Shown piece by piece: positions 36,038 to 48,046 of a stretch of DNA of 58,673 nucleotides. Origin of the DNA: Thalassospira sp. MCCC 1A01428 (lineage in GTDB: Bacteria > Pseudomonadota > Alphaproteobacteria > Rhodospirillales > Thalassospiraceae). The notes beneath the pieces are model-generated. The model saw only the letters and a program-made list of their open reading frames with translations. It searched no databases and was not told the origin of the DNA. The number at the start of each line of letters is the position of its first letter. The first letter of the stretch is position 1. Position numbers and translations under genes: made by a program. The stretch covers positions 1 to 58,673 of the forward strand of contig NZ_JFJZ01000029.1 in the NCBI RefSeq assembly GCF_002115825.1, written 5' to 3'.

Positions 36038-37927
36038 TTATTGGCCCAGCCCCTTTTCCATTACCAGATCAAGGCGACGGGCAAAGGCGACAGGGTCGGG
36101 CAGGGCTTCGCCTTCTAAAATGCGGGCCTGATCAAGCAAAAGCAGGGCAGCGTCATTCAGGATATCAGCTTTGGCATCGGCATTGGCAACACCGGACAGC
36201 TTTTTGATCAGGCTGTGTTTCGGGTTGATTTCCAGAATGCGCGTGCTGACATCGTCAACCCGGTTATGCTGTTTCATCAGCCGTTCCATCCGCAGGTCCA
36301 TGTCGCTTTCATCGGCGATCAGGCAGCAGGCAGAACTGGTTAAACGGTCGGATTCGCGAACATCTTTCACATTGGTACCCAGCGCAATTTTGATCGCGGC
36401 AATCAGGGTATCAAGTTCGGCGTCGCTCACCGGTTTTTCATCGGCGTCGTCTTTTTTGTCGGCTTCATTTTCATCGGTTTTGACGTCATTCAAATCGGCA
36501 CCGCCCCGGGTGACAGATTTGAAGTCTTTTTCGTCAAACTGGCCGACAGACGGCATCCAGAATTCATCAACCGGGTCGGTCAACAGCAGGACTTCAACGC
36601 CCTTGGCATCAAAGCCTTCCAGCTGCGGGCTGCGGCGCAGGGCATCGACGTCTTCGCCGCTGATATAATAGATGGCTTTCTGGCCTTCTTTCATCCGGCT
36701 GACATAATCTTCAAGGCTGGTCCAGCCATCGGCTTTGGATGATTTGAACCGGGCCAGCTTCAGGATACGGTCACGGTTGGTATAATCTTCATACAGCCCT
36801 TCCTTCACGACCGAGCCAAAGGCCTCCCAGAAGGTGTTGTAACCTTCGGTGTCCTTTTTGGCGCTGCTTTCAAGTTCCGAAAGCAGTTTTTTGGTCAGGC
36901 CGTTTTTGATTTTGGTCAGCAGCGGGTGGTCCTGCAACATTTCGCGCGAAACGTTAAGCGGCAGGTCCTGGCTGTCAACCACGCCCGATACAAACCGCAA
37001 CCAGGGTGGCAGCAATTCGTCGGCACCTTCGGTGATGAAAACCTTGCGCACATAAAGTTTCAGGTGATTGGTGCGTGACGGATCATACAAATCGAACGGG
37101 CGCATGGTCGGGATATAAAGAAGCCCGGTATATTCAATGGCACCTTCGGCCTGATAGTGGATGGTTTTCCAGGGTTCATCAAACGCGTGCGAGCTGTGTT
37201 TGTAAAATTCCTTGTACTGCTCGTCGGTGATTTCCGATTTCGGGCGCGTCCACAGGGCCGATGCTTCGTTCAGGGTTTCGTCATCGCCATCGGCCTTCAT
37301 CAGCACAACCGGAATGCCGATATGGTCGGAATAGGTTTTAACGATGTGGCGCAGGCGGTGTTCTTCGGTGAAATCCTTGGCGTCATCGTTCAGATGCAGC
37401 GTGATCTGGGTGCCGCGGCCTTCCATTTCGGTTTCGGCGATGGTGTATTCACCCTTGCCATCCGATGTCCATTTCCAGGCCTGGCTGTCACCCGCCTTTT
37501 TGGTAATGACTTCCACCTTGTTGGCAACCATGAAGGCTGAATAAAAACCAACCCCGAACTGCCCGATCAGATCGACGCTTTTTTTCGCGTCCTTGGCCTG
37601 GGTCATGGCTTCAACAAACTTTGCCGTGCCCGAATTGGCGATTGTGCCCAGGTTTTCCACCAGATCGGCCTTGTTCATGCCAATGCCGTTATCAATGATG
37701 GTCAGAACGTTGCGGAAATTATCTGTCATCAGGCGAATTTTAAATTCGCTGTCCCCGGCAATCAGTTCCGGGTTGCCAATGGCTTCGTAGCGCAGCTTGT
37801 CACACGCATCAGATGCGTTGGAAATGAGCTCGCGCAGGAAGATGTCCTTATTGGAATAAAGCGAGTGGACAACGATGTCGAGAAGGCGGCTGACCTCGGC
37901 CTCGAACCGCATTTTTTCTTCCGTCAT
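36038..37927 (-). CDS. htpG: Molecular chaperone HtpG (Hsp90)
   Basis: 629 residues (E. coli 624). N-terminal ATPase signatures are LRELISNASDACDKLR, IDNGIGM and GQFGVGFYSAFMV. The middle domain and C-terminal dimerisation domain follow at normal length. It is a cytosolic ATP-dependent chaperone. I chose MTEEKMRFEAEV (37927) as the start because this is the family N-terminus; the frame is open to 37969. The ~260-base region upstream separates it from the divergent hpf gene. No convincing RpoH promoter was recognised there. Confidence 0.96.
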   Translation of the reverse strand: MTEEKMRFEAEVSRLLDIVVHSLYSNKDIFLRELISNASDACDKLRYEAIGNPELIAGDSEFKIRLMTDNFRNVLTIIDNGIGMNKADLVENLGTIANSGTAKFVEAMTQAKDAKKSVDLIGQFGVGFYSAFMVANKVEVITKKAGDSQAWKWTSDGKGEYTIAETEMEGRGTQITLHLNDDAKDFTEEHRLRHIVKTYSDHIGIPVVLMKADGDDETLNEASALWTRPKSEITDEQYKEFYKHSSHAFDEPWKTIHYQAEGAIEYTGLLYIPTMRPFDLYDPSRTNHLKLYVRKVFITEGADELLPPWLRFVSGVVDSQDLPLNVSREMLQDHPLLTKIKNGLTKKLLSELESSAKKDTEGYNTFWEAFGSVVKEGLYEDYTNRDRILKLARFKSSKADGWTSLEDYVSRMKEGQKAIYYISGEDVDALRRSPQLEGFDAKGVEVLLLTDPVDEFWMPSVGQFDEKDFKSVTRGGADLNDVKTDENEADKKDDADEKPVSDAELDTLIAAIKIALGTNVKDVRESDRLTSSACCLIADESDMDLRMERLMKQHNRVDDVSTRILEINPKHSLIKKLSGVANADAKADILNDAALLLLDQARILEGEALPDPVAFARRLDLVMEKGLGQ

Positions 37928-38188
37928 GACCTCTGTTTTCTCCTTTGGGATCAATGGACTTACCATCAATTTACAAGGGATACGATTATATCCCCCGCGA
38001 CCTTAATCTGCTTGATATGCGTCAACACATCTTGCAGCGCAAGCCCTGTATCCTACATCTATATTAAAGATGGTTTTTCCCGGCACCGCAAACAGGGTGT
38101 CGGTCCTGCCCCGGGATGGGCGTCATCCCGGATAAAATGCAAGGCGCAAAGTCTTGTGAACGTCCAAGCCTTAAACAGGAGGCCCTAT

Positions 38189-38512
38189 ATGAAGGTTCCC
38201 GTGCAAATCACCTATCGTGATGTTGATCAGTCCGATGCGCTTGACGAGCGTATTCGTTTTAAGGTGGAGAAACTGGAAGAAACCTTCGACCGCATGACAT
38301 CGTGCCATGTGGTTATTGAAAAGCCCCATTCATCCCATGCGCGCACGCAATATTCTGTCCATTTTGGAATTAACGTTCCGGGAAAGGAAATTATGGTCAA
38401 GCGCGACAGTGCCGACCATGCGCACGAGGACGTCTATATCGCGCTGAAAAACAGTTTTATGGCCGCGCGACGGCAGCTAAAGGACTATGCCGAGAAAATG
38501 CGCAATCATTGA
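38189..38512 (+). CDS. hpf: Ribosome hibernation promoting factor (HPF/RaiA family)
   Basis: 107 residues. The beta-alpha-beta fold is shown by VPVQITYRDVDQSDALDERI, SCHVVIEKPHSSH and DVYIALKNSFMAARRQL, the pattern of the short HPF/YfiA proteins that bind the 30S A and P sites in stationary phase and block translation. It lacks the C-terminal dimerisation domain of long HPF. AGGAGG lies six bases before the ATG; a longer open frame running back into htpG is not used. A strong hairpin follows. Confidence 0.88.
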   Translation: MKVPVQITYRDVDQSDALDERIRFKVEKLEETFDRMTSCHVVIEKPHSSHARTQYSVHFGINVPGKEIMVKRDSADHAHEDVYIALKNSFMAARRQLKDYAEKMRNH

Positions 38513-38555
38513 TCTGACCCTGCGCAGATCATAGCGGTTTTATCCGGGAAAGGAT

Positions 38556-38583
38556 CGGGGCGGCATGTGATGCCGCCCCGTTG
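38556..38583 (+). terminator. Terminator of hpf
   Basis: An 11-base perfect stem CGGGGCGGCAT/ATGCCGCCCCG with loop GTG and a T-rich tail (TTGTTGTT). Confidence 0.85.
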
Positions 38584-38599
38584 TTGTTCGTTACCTATA

Positions 38600-38632
38600 G
38601 AAAATCCCTGCACCGGCGGGCGGTGCAGGGAT
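38600..38632 (-). terminator. Terminator of katG
   Basis: A perfect 12-base stem ATCCCTGCACCG/CGGTGCAGGGAT with a 5-base loop, followed on the minus strand by TTTT. Confidence 0.8.
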
Positions 38633-38672
38633 AAAGGATGTAAGGATAGGGCACTGATGTCAGATATTACTG

Positions 38673-41413
<2,741 letters not shown>

Positions 41414-44356
41414 ATGCAGATTTCAACCCGATCAGGTCCCCGCATCCTTGCCGTTCTGGGGCCGACCAACACCGGCAAGACCCACTTGGCCATGGAACGG
41501 ATGTTGGCGCATACCACGGGTATGATTGGCTTTCCGTTGCGTTTGCTGGCGCGCGAAAATTATGACCGCGCCATTGCCAAGGTGGGCAAGGGGGCCGTCG
41601 CCCTGATTACGGGCGAAGAACGTATTCTGCCGCCACATGCCAGATATTATCTGTGTACGGTCGAGGCCATGCCGGTGAACATGCCGGTTGATTTTATGGC
41701 GATTGACGAAATCCAGATGTGCGCGGACCCGGAACGCGGCCATGTATTTACCGATCGCCTTTTGCATGCGCGCGGACGCTATGAAACCATGTTCATGGGG
41801 GCCGAAACCATTCGCCCTGTGATCCGGCAACTGGTCGAGAATGTTGAATTTGACAGACGGGCACGTTTTTCGACCCTGACCTATTCGGGGCCGAAAAAAA
41901 TACAGCGCCTGCCATCGCAATCCGCCGTTGTCACATTTTCTGCCCAGGAAGTTTATGCCGTGGCCGAACTGGTGCGCCGCCAGAAGGGCGGGGCGGCGGT
42001 GGTGCTTGGCGCGCTAAGCCCGCGCACACGCAATGCCCAGGTTGAGATGTTCCAGAATGGCGATGTCGAACATCTGATTGCCACCGATGCCATTGGCATG
42101 GGCCTTAACCTGGATTTGCAGCATGTGGCCTTTGCTGCGCTGTCAAAATTTGACGGTCAGTTTCACCGCAGTTTAAGTGCGGCTGAAACCGCTCAGATCG
42201 CCGGGCGTGCCGGGCGCCACATGAATGACGGCAGTTTTGGTGTCACGGGTAATCTGTCTGGTATCGACCCTGATATTATCGAGCAGATTGAAGAACACGA
42301 GTTTGAGCCGCTGGCGAAGGTTTACTGGCGGTCATCCCGGCCTGATTTCCGGTCGATTGACGGCTTGCAAAAATCGTTGCGCCGCCTGCCTGATAATCCA
42401 ACATTGATCCGGGTTCGTGAACCTGTTGACGAAATCATGCTGGATTATCTCGCGCATATAGAAGATATAGCCCGTATCACACGGTCCCCGGACCGGGTGC
42501 GGCTATTATGGGAAGTCTGTCAGATTCCAGACTTCCGGAATATCCATACTGACGCCCATCCGCGTCTGCTTTCGGCCATCTATCAGTTCCTTTGTCAGCC
42601 AAAAAGCAAGCTGCCAATTGACTGGATGGGCGAACAGGTCTTGCGTATGGATCGTTATGATGGTGATATCGATCAGCTGTCATCGCGTTTGGCGGGTATT
42701 CGGGTCTGGACATATGTTTCGCACAAGCATAACTGGCTTGATGATGCGATACATTGGCAGGAACGAACGCGCGCCATTGAGGATAAGCTGTCAGATGTGC
42801 TACATGAACGGTTGACCCAAAGGTTTGTGGATCGCCGGACCTCGGTTTTATTGAAAAGTCTCAAGGACAAGTCTGAACTCATGTCTACCATCACTGCGAA
42901 TGGTGAAGTCCAGGTCGAAGGTGAATTCGTCGGCCGACTGGAAGGATTCCGTTTCATTGCCGATGAAACCGACGCCGCCTTTGAAGGCAAGGCAATCGCC
43001 AGTGCCGCCCGTCGTGCGCTGAGTGGCGAAATTGCCCAGCGTGTCAAAACACTGGAAACGGACGAGGATAACCAGTTCGCCGTGAATGGCAAACTAGAGA
43101 TCCTTTGGCACGACTCCGTTGTTGGCACCCTTAAAAAGGGCGACACGGTGCTGAGCCCCGAAATCAGCGTCATCGACAGCGAATTTTTTGACGGCCCGAC
43201 CCGGGAACGGGTACGGGTACGGCTTCAGACATGGCTGAACAGCCATATTGAAACCCGTCTTAAAATGTTAACCCGCTTGCGTGACTGTCAGATGACAGGG
43301 GCGATTCGCGGGTTGCTGTTCCAGCTTAACGAAGGTCTGGGCTGTGTTCCGCGCTCCGAACTTGAAAGTCTGATCAAGGATCTGACCGACGAGGATCGCA
43401 AGGCGCTGGCAAAGCTGGGCGTGCGTCTGGGTGTGGAAACGGTGCATGTGCTTGACGCGCTCAAGCCGGACCCGGTCGAGTTGCGCGGCATCTTGTGGGC
43501 CGTTTCCCGCGATCTGGAAGAACTGCCCGAACTGCCGCCGGCAGGCCGGACATCGGTTCTCAATGATCGCAGCAATTCCAAGGGCTTTTATCTGGCTGCC
43601 GGCTATATGCCGGTCGGTCCGCTTGCTGCCCGTGTTGATATGCTGGAACGGTTTGCAGCCCTGCTGCGCCAGAAAGCCCGCGAAAATGATGGCAAGGTCC
43701 GCCCGGATCCTGATCTTCTTTCGTTGCTGGGCTGCACGGTTGAACAGGCCGAAGGTGTGTTTGCGGCTTTGGGCTGGCGCCCGGAAATCGTCAAGGTGAA
43801 AAAAGCCGCGCCGGAACCGGTTGCTGATCCTGCCGCCTCGACCGACTCGGACGTGGTTGTGGCAGATAAAGCCGATGCCGCGGAGGGCAGTGAGGCATCT
43901 GTTGCAACAACAGATGCTGAACAAGCCGATGTTGCGCCCTCGGGCGAATCGGATGCCGTTGGTTCGGATGTTGCCGCAAATGCCGATAGCGCAGATGCAG
44001 TCGCGGCTGAAACTGCCGATGATGAATACGAAGATGTGAAATTTTTCGTACGCGTTGATCGTCGCAAGCGCCATCAGCCCGGGCAAAATAACCGCGGCCC
44101 GCGCAATCAGGCCGCAGGTTCGGGTGCTGGTGCCGAAGGGCGTGCAGATGGCCGTGGTGAAGGTCGCGGGGCAGGTAACCGCAACAACGGCCAGCGGGGT
44201 GGTCCGCGCCATGCCAAGGGCGGCCCCAAAGCCGCACCGAAGGGTGGTCATGGCCGCAACAACGCCAAGCCCCATCAGGCTGCCGCAAAAAATAACGAGA
44301 TCAACGAAGATTCGCCGTTTGCGAAACTTAAGGAAATGCTCGCCGCCAAGGGTTAA
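41414..44356 (+). CDS. SUV3-like ATP-dependent helicase
   Basis: 980 residues. Walker A is GPTNTGKT (16-23) and the DExx motif is DEIQ (98-101), the signatures of the mitochondrial degradosome helicase SUV3 and its alphaproteobacterial relatives. Helicase motif VI is visible as QIAGRAGRH. A SUV3-type C-terminal region follows. The last ~190 residues are low-complexity: first acidic and Ala/Asp-rich (about 795-875), then basic and Gly/Asn/Arg-rich, probably an RNA-binding tail. RNA unwinding in RNA turnover is inferred from the family. GGAAGAG precedes the ATG. The S4 RNA-binding gene follows 84 bases later. Confidence 0.88.
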   Translation: MQISTRSGPRILAVLGPTNTGKTHLAMERMLAHTTGMIGFPLRLLARENYDRAIAKVGKGAVALITGEERILPPHARYYLCTVEAMPVNMPVDFMAIDEIQMCADPERGHVFTDRLLHARGRYETMFMGAETIRPVIRQLVENVEFDRRARFSTLTYSGPKKIQRLPSQSAVVTFSAQEVYAVAELVRRQKGGAAVVLGALSPRTRNAQVEMFQNGDVEHLIATDAIGMGLNLDLQHVAFAALSKFDGQFHRSLSAAETAQIAGRAGRHMNDGSFGVTGNLSGIDPDIIEQIEEHEFEPLAKVYWRSSRPDFRSIDGLQKSLRRLPDNPTLIRVREPVDEIMLDYLAHIEDIARITRSPDRVRLLWEVCQIPDFRNIHTDAHPRLLSAIYQFLCQPKSKLPIDWMGEQVLRMDRYDGDIDQLSSRLAGIRVWTYVSHKHNWLDDAIHWQERTRAIEDKLSDVLHERLTQRFVDRRTSVLLKSLKDKSELMSTITANGEVQVEGEFVGRLEGFRFIADETDAAFEGKAIASAARRALSGEIAQRVKTLETDEDNQFAVNGKLEILWHDSVVGTLKKGDTVLSPEISVIDSEFFDGPTRERVRVRLQTWLNSHIETRLKMLTRLRDCQMTGAIRGLLFQLNEGLGCVPRSELESLIKDLTDEDRKALAKLGVRLGVETVHVLDALKPDPVELRGILWAVSRDLEELPELPPAGRTSVLNDRSNSKGFYLAAGYMPVGPLAARVDMLERFAALLRQKARENDGKVRPDPDLLSLLGCTVEQAEGVFAALGWRPEIVKVKKAAPEPVADPAASTDSDVVVADKADAAEGSEASVATTDAEQADVAPSGESDAVGSDVAANADSADAVAAETADDEYEDVKFFVRVDRRKRHQPGQNNRGPRNQAAGSGAGAEGRADGRGEGRGAGNRNNGQRGGPRHAKGGPKAAPKGGHGRNNAKPHQAAAKNNEINEDSPFAKLKEMLAAKG

Positions 44357-44440
44357 GCCCTCGCAGGCAGCAATGATCAGGATTTCGGCCTGTTGTGGTT
44401 TTCGCAGCAGGCCGAAATTGTTTTTAAACAGGAAAAGGCA

Positions 44441-44851
44441 ATGGCCGAACAGGATGGCGGCAAGGTCCGCATTGATAAGTGGCTGTGGTTTGCGCGATTT
44501 TTCAAAACGCGCTCGCTTGCCAGCAAGGCGTGTCAGGGCGGGCACATTGTTTTGAACAGCAATACAGTTTCAAAACCCAGTGTGGCGGTAGGGCCGGGGG
44601 ACCGACTCCAGTTTTTCCAGGGGCCGCATATCCGCATTGTAGAAATTGTTGCAGTGGGCACCCGGCGTGGCCCCGCGCCTGAGGCACAGACCCTGTACGA
44701 GGATCAATCCCCGCCGCGTATAAAAAAGCAGGATGCAGACGCCGATATTCGCACCGCTGCAGTTGCCATTCGTGAAACGGGTAGTGGGCGTCCGACCAAG
44801 GCCGAAAGGCGCGCGCTGGACCGTTTGCGCGGCGATAACACCGAGGATTAA
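44441..44851 (+). CDS. RNA-binding S4-domain protein (Hsp15/HslR-like)
   Basis: 136 residues. The S4 domain (IDKWLWFARFFKTRSLASKACQ, residues about 10-31, then VGPGDRLQF) matches Hsp15, which binds free 50S subunits carrying stalled nascent chains and helps recycle them. The C-terminal half is charged and probably disordered. Start at 44441 after AAGG; the frame is open further upstream. It sits directly after the SUV3-like helicase, a common alphaproteobacterial pair, and is probably co-transcribed with it. Confidence 0.85.
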   Translation: MAEQDGGKVRIDKWLWFARFFKTRSLASKACQGGHIVLNSNTVSKPSVAVGPGDRLQFFQGPHIRIVEIVAVGTRRGPAPEAQTLYEDQSPPRIKKQDADADIRTAAVAIRETGSGRPTKAERRALDRLRGDNTED

Positions 44852-45340
44852 CCACGAGGCAGCCTGATAGGCGCATGGGATGGTCATGTGTTTAAGGCAG
44901 CAGGCGGCGGGCCAGGCCCGTTCGTGTCCTTGTTATGCGTTTTTTTGCCGACCCGCTGCGTGATCGTCCTGATTGGGGGTGATTGGTGGCGGGCGAATCC
45001 TTGTGCGGGTTGCCCGATTGGCAGTGTGTTGCCCAGGCCGAAAACCCGGATTTTCTACCCATGGGTGAAACAGGTTGCCCGGGTTTGTTTGTCTGGTTTT
45101 CAGGGTGCGATTCGTCGGGGTATTCGGCAATTAAAGCGAAATCACGTTGACTTTACCCCATAAGCCCCTTATCCACTGCGGCCTTGCGTTCCAAATCGAT
45201 ACTGCGCTTAACAAAACCCGCCGCTATTGCCGGATTTCGGGGATAAAAGGCGGTGGTGTGATTGACAGCGCAGGTGGGAAGCCCTATACAGCGGACCTCG
45301 AATTTTATTGGATTACCTTCATTAGAACGGAGTATGTGCA
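44852..45340. other. Intergenic region, 489 bases, no gene except rpmH promoter
   Basis: Between the S4 gene and rpmH. Open frames at 44888-45163 lack coding character. The last ~80 bases carry the rpmH promoter. No ferredoxin or tRNA gene is present here. Confidence 0.5.
45262..45290 (+). promoter_or_regulatory. Sigma-70-type promoter of rpmH operon
   Basis: TTGACA at 45262-45267, a 17-base spacer, and TATACA at 45285-45290: a near-perfect housekeeping promoter about 50 bases before the rpmH start, fitting a ribosomal protein operon. Confidence 0.88.
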
Positions 45341-45475
45341 GTGAAACGCACCTACCAGCCCAGCAAACTCGTACGGAAACGCCGTCATGGCTTCCGTTCC
45401 CGCAACGCGACCGTCGGTGGCCGCCGCGTGATTACCGCACGCCGCGCCAAGGGCCGCAAGCGTCTGTCGGCTTAA
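45341..45475 (+). CDS. rpmH: 50S ribosomal protein L34
   Basis: A 44-codon reading frame starting with GTG and encoding the invariant [20 protein letters not shown] and ending [11 protein letters not shown]34 is the smallest large-subunit protein. The GTG start is fixed by the conserved N-terminus, and GGAG lies about eight bases upstream. It opens the operon with rnpA, four bases later. Confidence 0.97.
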   Translation: MKRTYQPSKLVRKRRHGFRSRNATVGGRRVITARRAKGRKRLSA

Positions 45476-45479
45476 TCTT

Positions 45480-45941
45480 GTGACCGTTACGGTGGAACGC
45501 CTGAAAAAGCGCGCGGAGTTTCTTCGTGTCGCCGGGACCCGCCGTAAATGGGTAACAGACGGTTTGATCCTGCAAGGCGCTCCGCGTCCCGGGATCCAGC
45601 CGGAAGACCAAAGCGCCGGAGAAGACCGGTTCGCCAGAATCGGTTTTACCGTCACCAAAAAGGTGGGCAAGGCCGTCGTACGCAATCGCGTTCGGCGGCG
45701 TTTGCGTGCTGTTGCCGACCAGTTGGCAGCAGAACTGGCTTTGCCTGGATGGGATTATGTCGTTATAGGACGGCATCAAACCATCGAGCGGCCCTTTGAT
45801 GCGCTGGTTGACGACATGAGAACTGCCTTGCGGCGCATACCTGACGCCAAACCATCCCCTGCTGACCGATCACGCCCTGTGCGGGGCCGGAATAAAGGCA
45901 AGGGTGGCAAACGTCAGACAAAAGGAGGTTCAGTAAAATGA
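45480..45941 (+). CDS. rnpA: Ribonuclease P protein component
   Basis: 153 residues, longer than the usual ~120 because of a basic C-terminal tail (SRPVRGRNKGKGGKRQ). RFARIGFTVTKKVGKAVVRNRVRRRLR contains the RNR motif that binds RNase P RNA. It supports tRNA 5' maturation. The start is a GTG only four bases after rpmH and no separate ribosome site is seen, so translation is probably coupled; a GTG at 45492 is possible. It overlaps yidD by four bases. Confidence 0.93.
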   Translation: MTVTVERLKKRAEFLRVAGTRRKWVTDGLILQGAPRPGIQPEDQSAGEDRFARIGFTVTKKVGKAVVRNRVRRRLRAVADQLAAELALPGWDYVVIGRHQTIERPFDALVDDMRTALRRIPDAKPSPADRSRPVRGRNKGKGGKRQTKGGSVK

Positions 45942-46228
45942 GCCCTCTTGCGCGCCTCATGCAACTCGCCGTTCGGGGCTATCAGCTTGTTTTATCTCCC
46001 TATGTTGGGTGGCAATGTCGTTACCAGCCAACATGCTCGGCCTTCATGATGGAGGCTTTGGCAAAACACGGGGCGTTGAAAGGTGGCTGGATCGGGTTTA
46101 AACGGATTATGCGGTGCCACCCCTGGGGTGGACATGGCTATGATCCTGTGCCTGATTGTGGTTGTGAACGAAAAGAAGCGCCGCCGGACAGAGACCCTCG
46201 GTCCTCGGCGCTTTCGTCATATAGATAG
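45938..46228 (+). CDS. yidD: Membrane protein insertion efficiency factor YidD
   Basis: 96 residues. The family pattern YQLVLSPYVGWQCRYQPTCS, then HGALKGGWIGFKRIMRCHPWGGHGYDPVP, is complete, including the conserved cysteines. It assists YidC in placing proteins in the inner membrane. The start ATG overlaps the rnpA stop (ATGA). AGGAGG lies just upstream within rnpA. Confidence 0.95.
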   Translation: MSPLARLMQLAVRGYQLVLSPYVGWQCRYQPTCSAFMMEALAKHGALKGGWIGFKRIMRCHPWGGHGYDPVPDCGCERKEAPPDRDPRSSALSSYR

Positions 46229-46278
46229 AATAACAGCCGGTCAGGCCGATGGCCGCCGGACGAAAGCGGAAAGAGGCG

Positions 46279-48003
46279 ATGAACGAACAACGTAACCTCT
46301 GGATTGCGATTGCGGTTTCGGTCGTAATCCTGGTCGGGTTCCAATTCCTTTTCCCTCACAAACCTGATCCCCAGGTTCGCGAGGCGCAGGTTCGCGAGCA
46401 GCTGGATGTTGATTCCACTGCACCGAAGCCTTCTTCATCGACGCAGACCCCGTCTGCGCCTGGTGGTAAAACCGCAGCGCCTGTCGCCAACCGTGATGAT
46501 GCCCTGGCGTCGTCGCCGCGTATTGCTATCAATACACCGCGCGTTCAGGGGTCGATTCGTCTGGTCGGTGGCCTGATTGACGATATCCAGTTGCAGGATT
46601 ACCGGGAAACCGAAGACCCGAAAAGCCCGCTGATCCACGTTCTGAACCCTGCCGGGTCGGACGATGCGTATTTTGGTGAATTTGGCTGGGTTGCCGCGGA
46701 TGGTGCCGGTGATATTGCCCTGCCGGGCAATGATACCCGCTGGACCGCCGATAGCGACAAGCTCACCCCGGAAAAACCGGTAACCCTTAGCTGGGATAAC
46801 GGCCAGGGCCTGACTTTCACCCGCACGATTTCCATCGATGAAAACTATATGTTCTCGGTGAAGCAGTCGGTCAAAAATGACAGCGGCAAGGACGTTTCGC
46901 TTTATCCCTACGGTCTGATTTCGCGTCGTGGTCTGCCCCATACATCGGGTTATTATATCCTTCACGAAGGTCCTGTCGGTGTGATCGACGGGTCGCTGAA
47001 AGAAATCAGCTACAAGGACCTGATGGAAGACGATGGTACGGTTAGCAATAAATCGACCGGCGGCTGGGTTGGCATTACCGACAAATACTGGCTGGTTGCC
47101 CTGGCGCCTGCCAATGACGAAAGCCTGACCGCGCGTTTCAGCCATCACAGTGTCAACAATACCGACAAATTCCAGGCCGATTATCTGGGCGCGGCGCGCA
47201 CCATTGCCAATGGGGCAAGTGCCAGCTCGGAAAGCCATATGTTTGCAGGGGCGAAGGAATATAACCTTCTTGATGCCTATGCTGACAAATACGACATCAA
47301 GCTGCTTGATCGTGCGATTGACTTTGGCTGGTTCTGGTTCCTGACCATTCCGTTCTTCCAGATCCTTCAGTGGATCAACCATGTGATTGGCAACTTTGGT
47401 TTGTCGATCCTGGCCTTTACGGTTCTGGTCAAGGCGGTAATGTTCCCGCTGGCGAACAAATCCTACAAATCCATGAGCGGCATGAAAAAGCTGCAGCCGC
47501 AAATGACGAAAATCCGCGAACAGTTCGCCGATGACCGTCAGCGTCAGCAGCAGGAAATCATGGGCCTGTACAAACGTGAAAAGATCAATCCGGCATCGGG
47601 TTGCTTGCCGATCGTTGTACAGATTCCGGTGTTCTTTGCGCTTTATAAAGTGCTGTTTGTGAACATCGAAATGCGTCATGCGCCGTTCTTTGGCTGGATT
47701 CAGGATTTGTCGGCACCCGATCCGACCACGTTGTTCAACCTGTTTGGTTTGATCGACTGGACGCCGCCGCACATGCTGATGATTGGGGTTTGGCCGCTGA
47801 TCATGGGGATTACCATGTTCCTGCAGCAAAAGCTTAACCCGGCCCCGGCCGATCCGACCCAGGCCAAGATCATGATGTTCCTTCCGCTGATCTTTACCTT
47901 CATGCTGGCAAAATTCCCGGCAGGTCTGGTGATCTATTGGGCCTGGAACAACACGCTGTCGATTCTTCAGCAGCGCTACATAATGTACCGGATGGGGGTC
48001 TGA
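46279..48003 (+). CDS. yidC: Membrane protein insertase YidC
   Basis: 574 residues. The order is an N-terminal membrane helix (about 7-25), a large periplasmic beta domain (about 60-350) and the conserved five-helix insertase core, with FGLSILAFTVLVKAVMFPL, then KREKINPASGCLPIVVQIPVFFALYKVL and the C-terminal hydrophobic region. It inserts respiratory and other membrane proteins, alone or with SecYEG. I took MNEQRNLWIAI (46279) as start, following AGAGG; the frame is open 30 bases further upstream. Confidence 0.96.
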   Translation: MNEQRNLWIAIAVSVVILVGFQFLFPHKPDPQVREAQVREQLDVDSTAPKPSSSTQTPSAPGGKTAAPVANRDDALASSPRIAINTPRVQGSIRLVGGLIDDIQLQDYRETEDPKSPLIHVLNPAGSDDAYFGEFGWVAADGAGDIALPGNDTRWTADSDKLTPEKPVTLSWDNGQGLTFTRTISIDENYMFSVKQSVKNDSGKDVSLYPYGLISRRGLPHTSGYYILHEGPVGVIDGSLKEISYKDLMEDDGTVSNKSTGGWVGITDKYWLVALAPANDESLTARFSHHSVNNTDKFQADYLGAARTIANGASASSESHMFAGAKEYNLLDAYADKYDIKLLDRAIDFGWFWFLTIPFFQILQWINHVIGNFGLSILAFTVLVKAVMFPLANKSYKSMSGMKKLQPQMTKIREQFADDRQRQQQEIMGLYKREKINPASGCLPIVVQIPVFFALYKVLFVNIEMRHAPFFGWIQDLSAPDPTTLFNLFGLIDWTPPHMLMIGVWPLIMGITMFLQQKLNPAPADPTQAKIMMFLPLIFTFMLAKFPAGLVIYWAWNNTLSILQQRYIMYRMGV

Positions 48004-48046
48004 CGACCCCCGTCTTCGGGCCGCCAAAGGGCGGATACGGAAAAAA

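Noticed and set aside
37928..38188. RpoH (heat-shock) promoter for htpG
   Set aside because: Several partial CTTG and TATAAT-like words exist on the minus strand, but none with acceptable spacing.
37865..38512. A 215-residue open frame reading through to hpf
   Set aside because: The first 108 codons overlap the start of htpG on the other strand and show no protein family. AGGAGG and the HPF N-terminus fix the real start at 38189.
43268..44545. Long antisense frame (425 codons) opposite the SUV3-like helicase
   Set aside because: It lies antisense to a well-supported gene and is rich in residues expected from the reverse complement of an Ala/Asp/Gly-rich protein. No family signature or ribosome site.
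44888..45163. Open frame of 91 codons before rpmH
   Set aside because: No ribosome site and no protein similarity; ferredoxin genes seen elsewhere next to this S4 gene are not encoded here.
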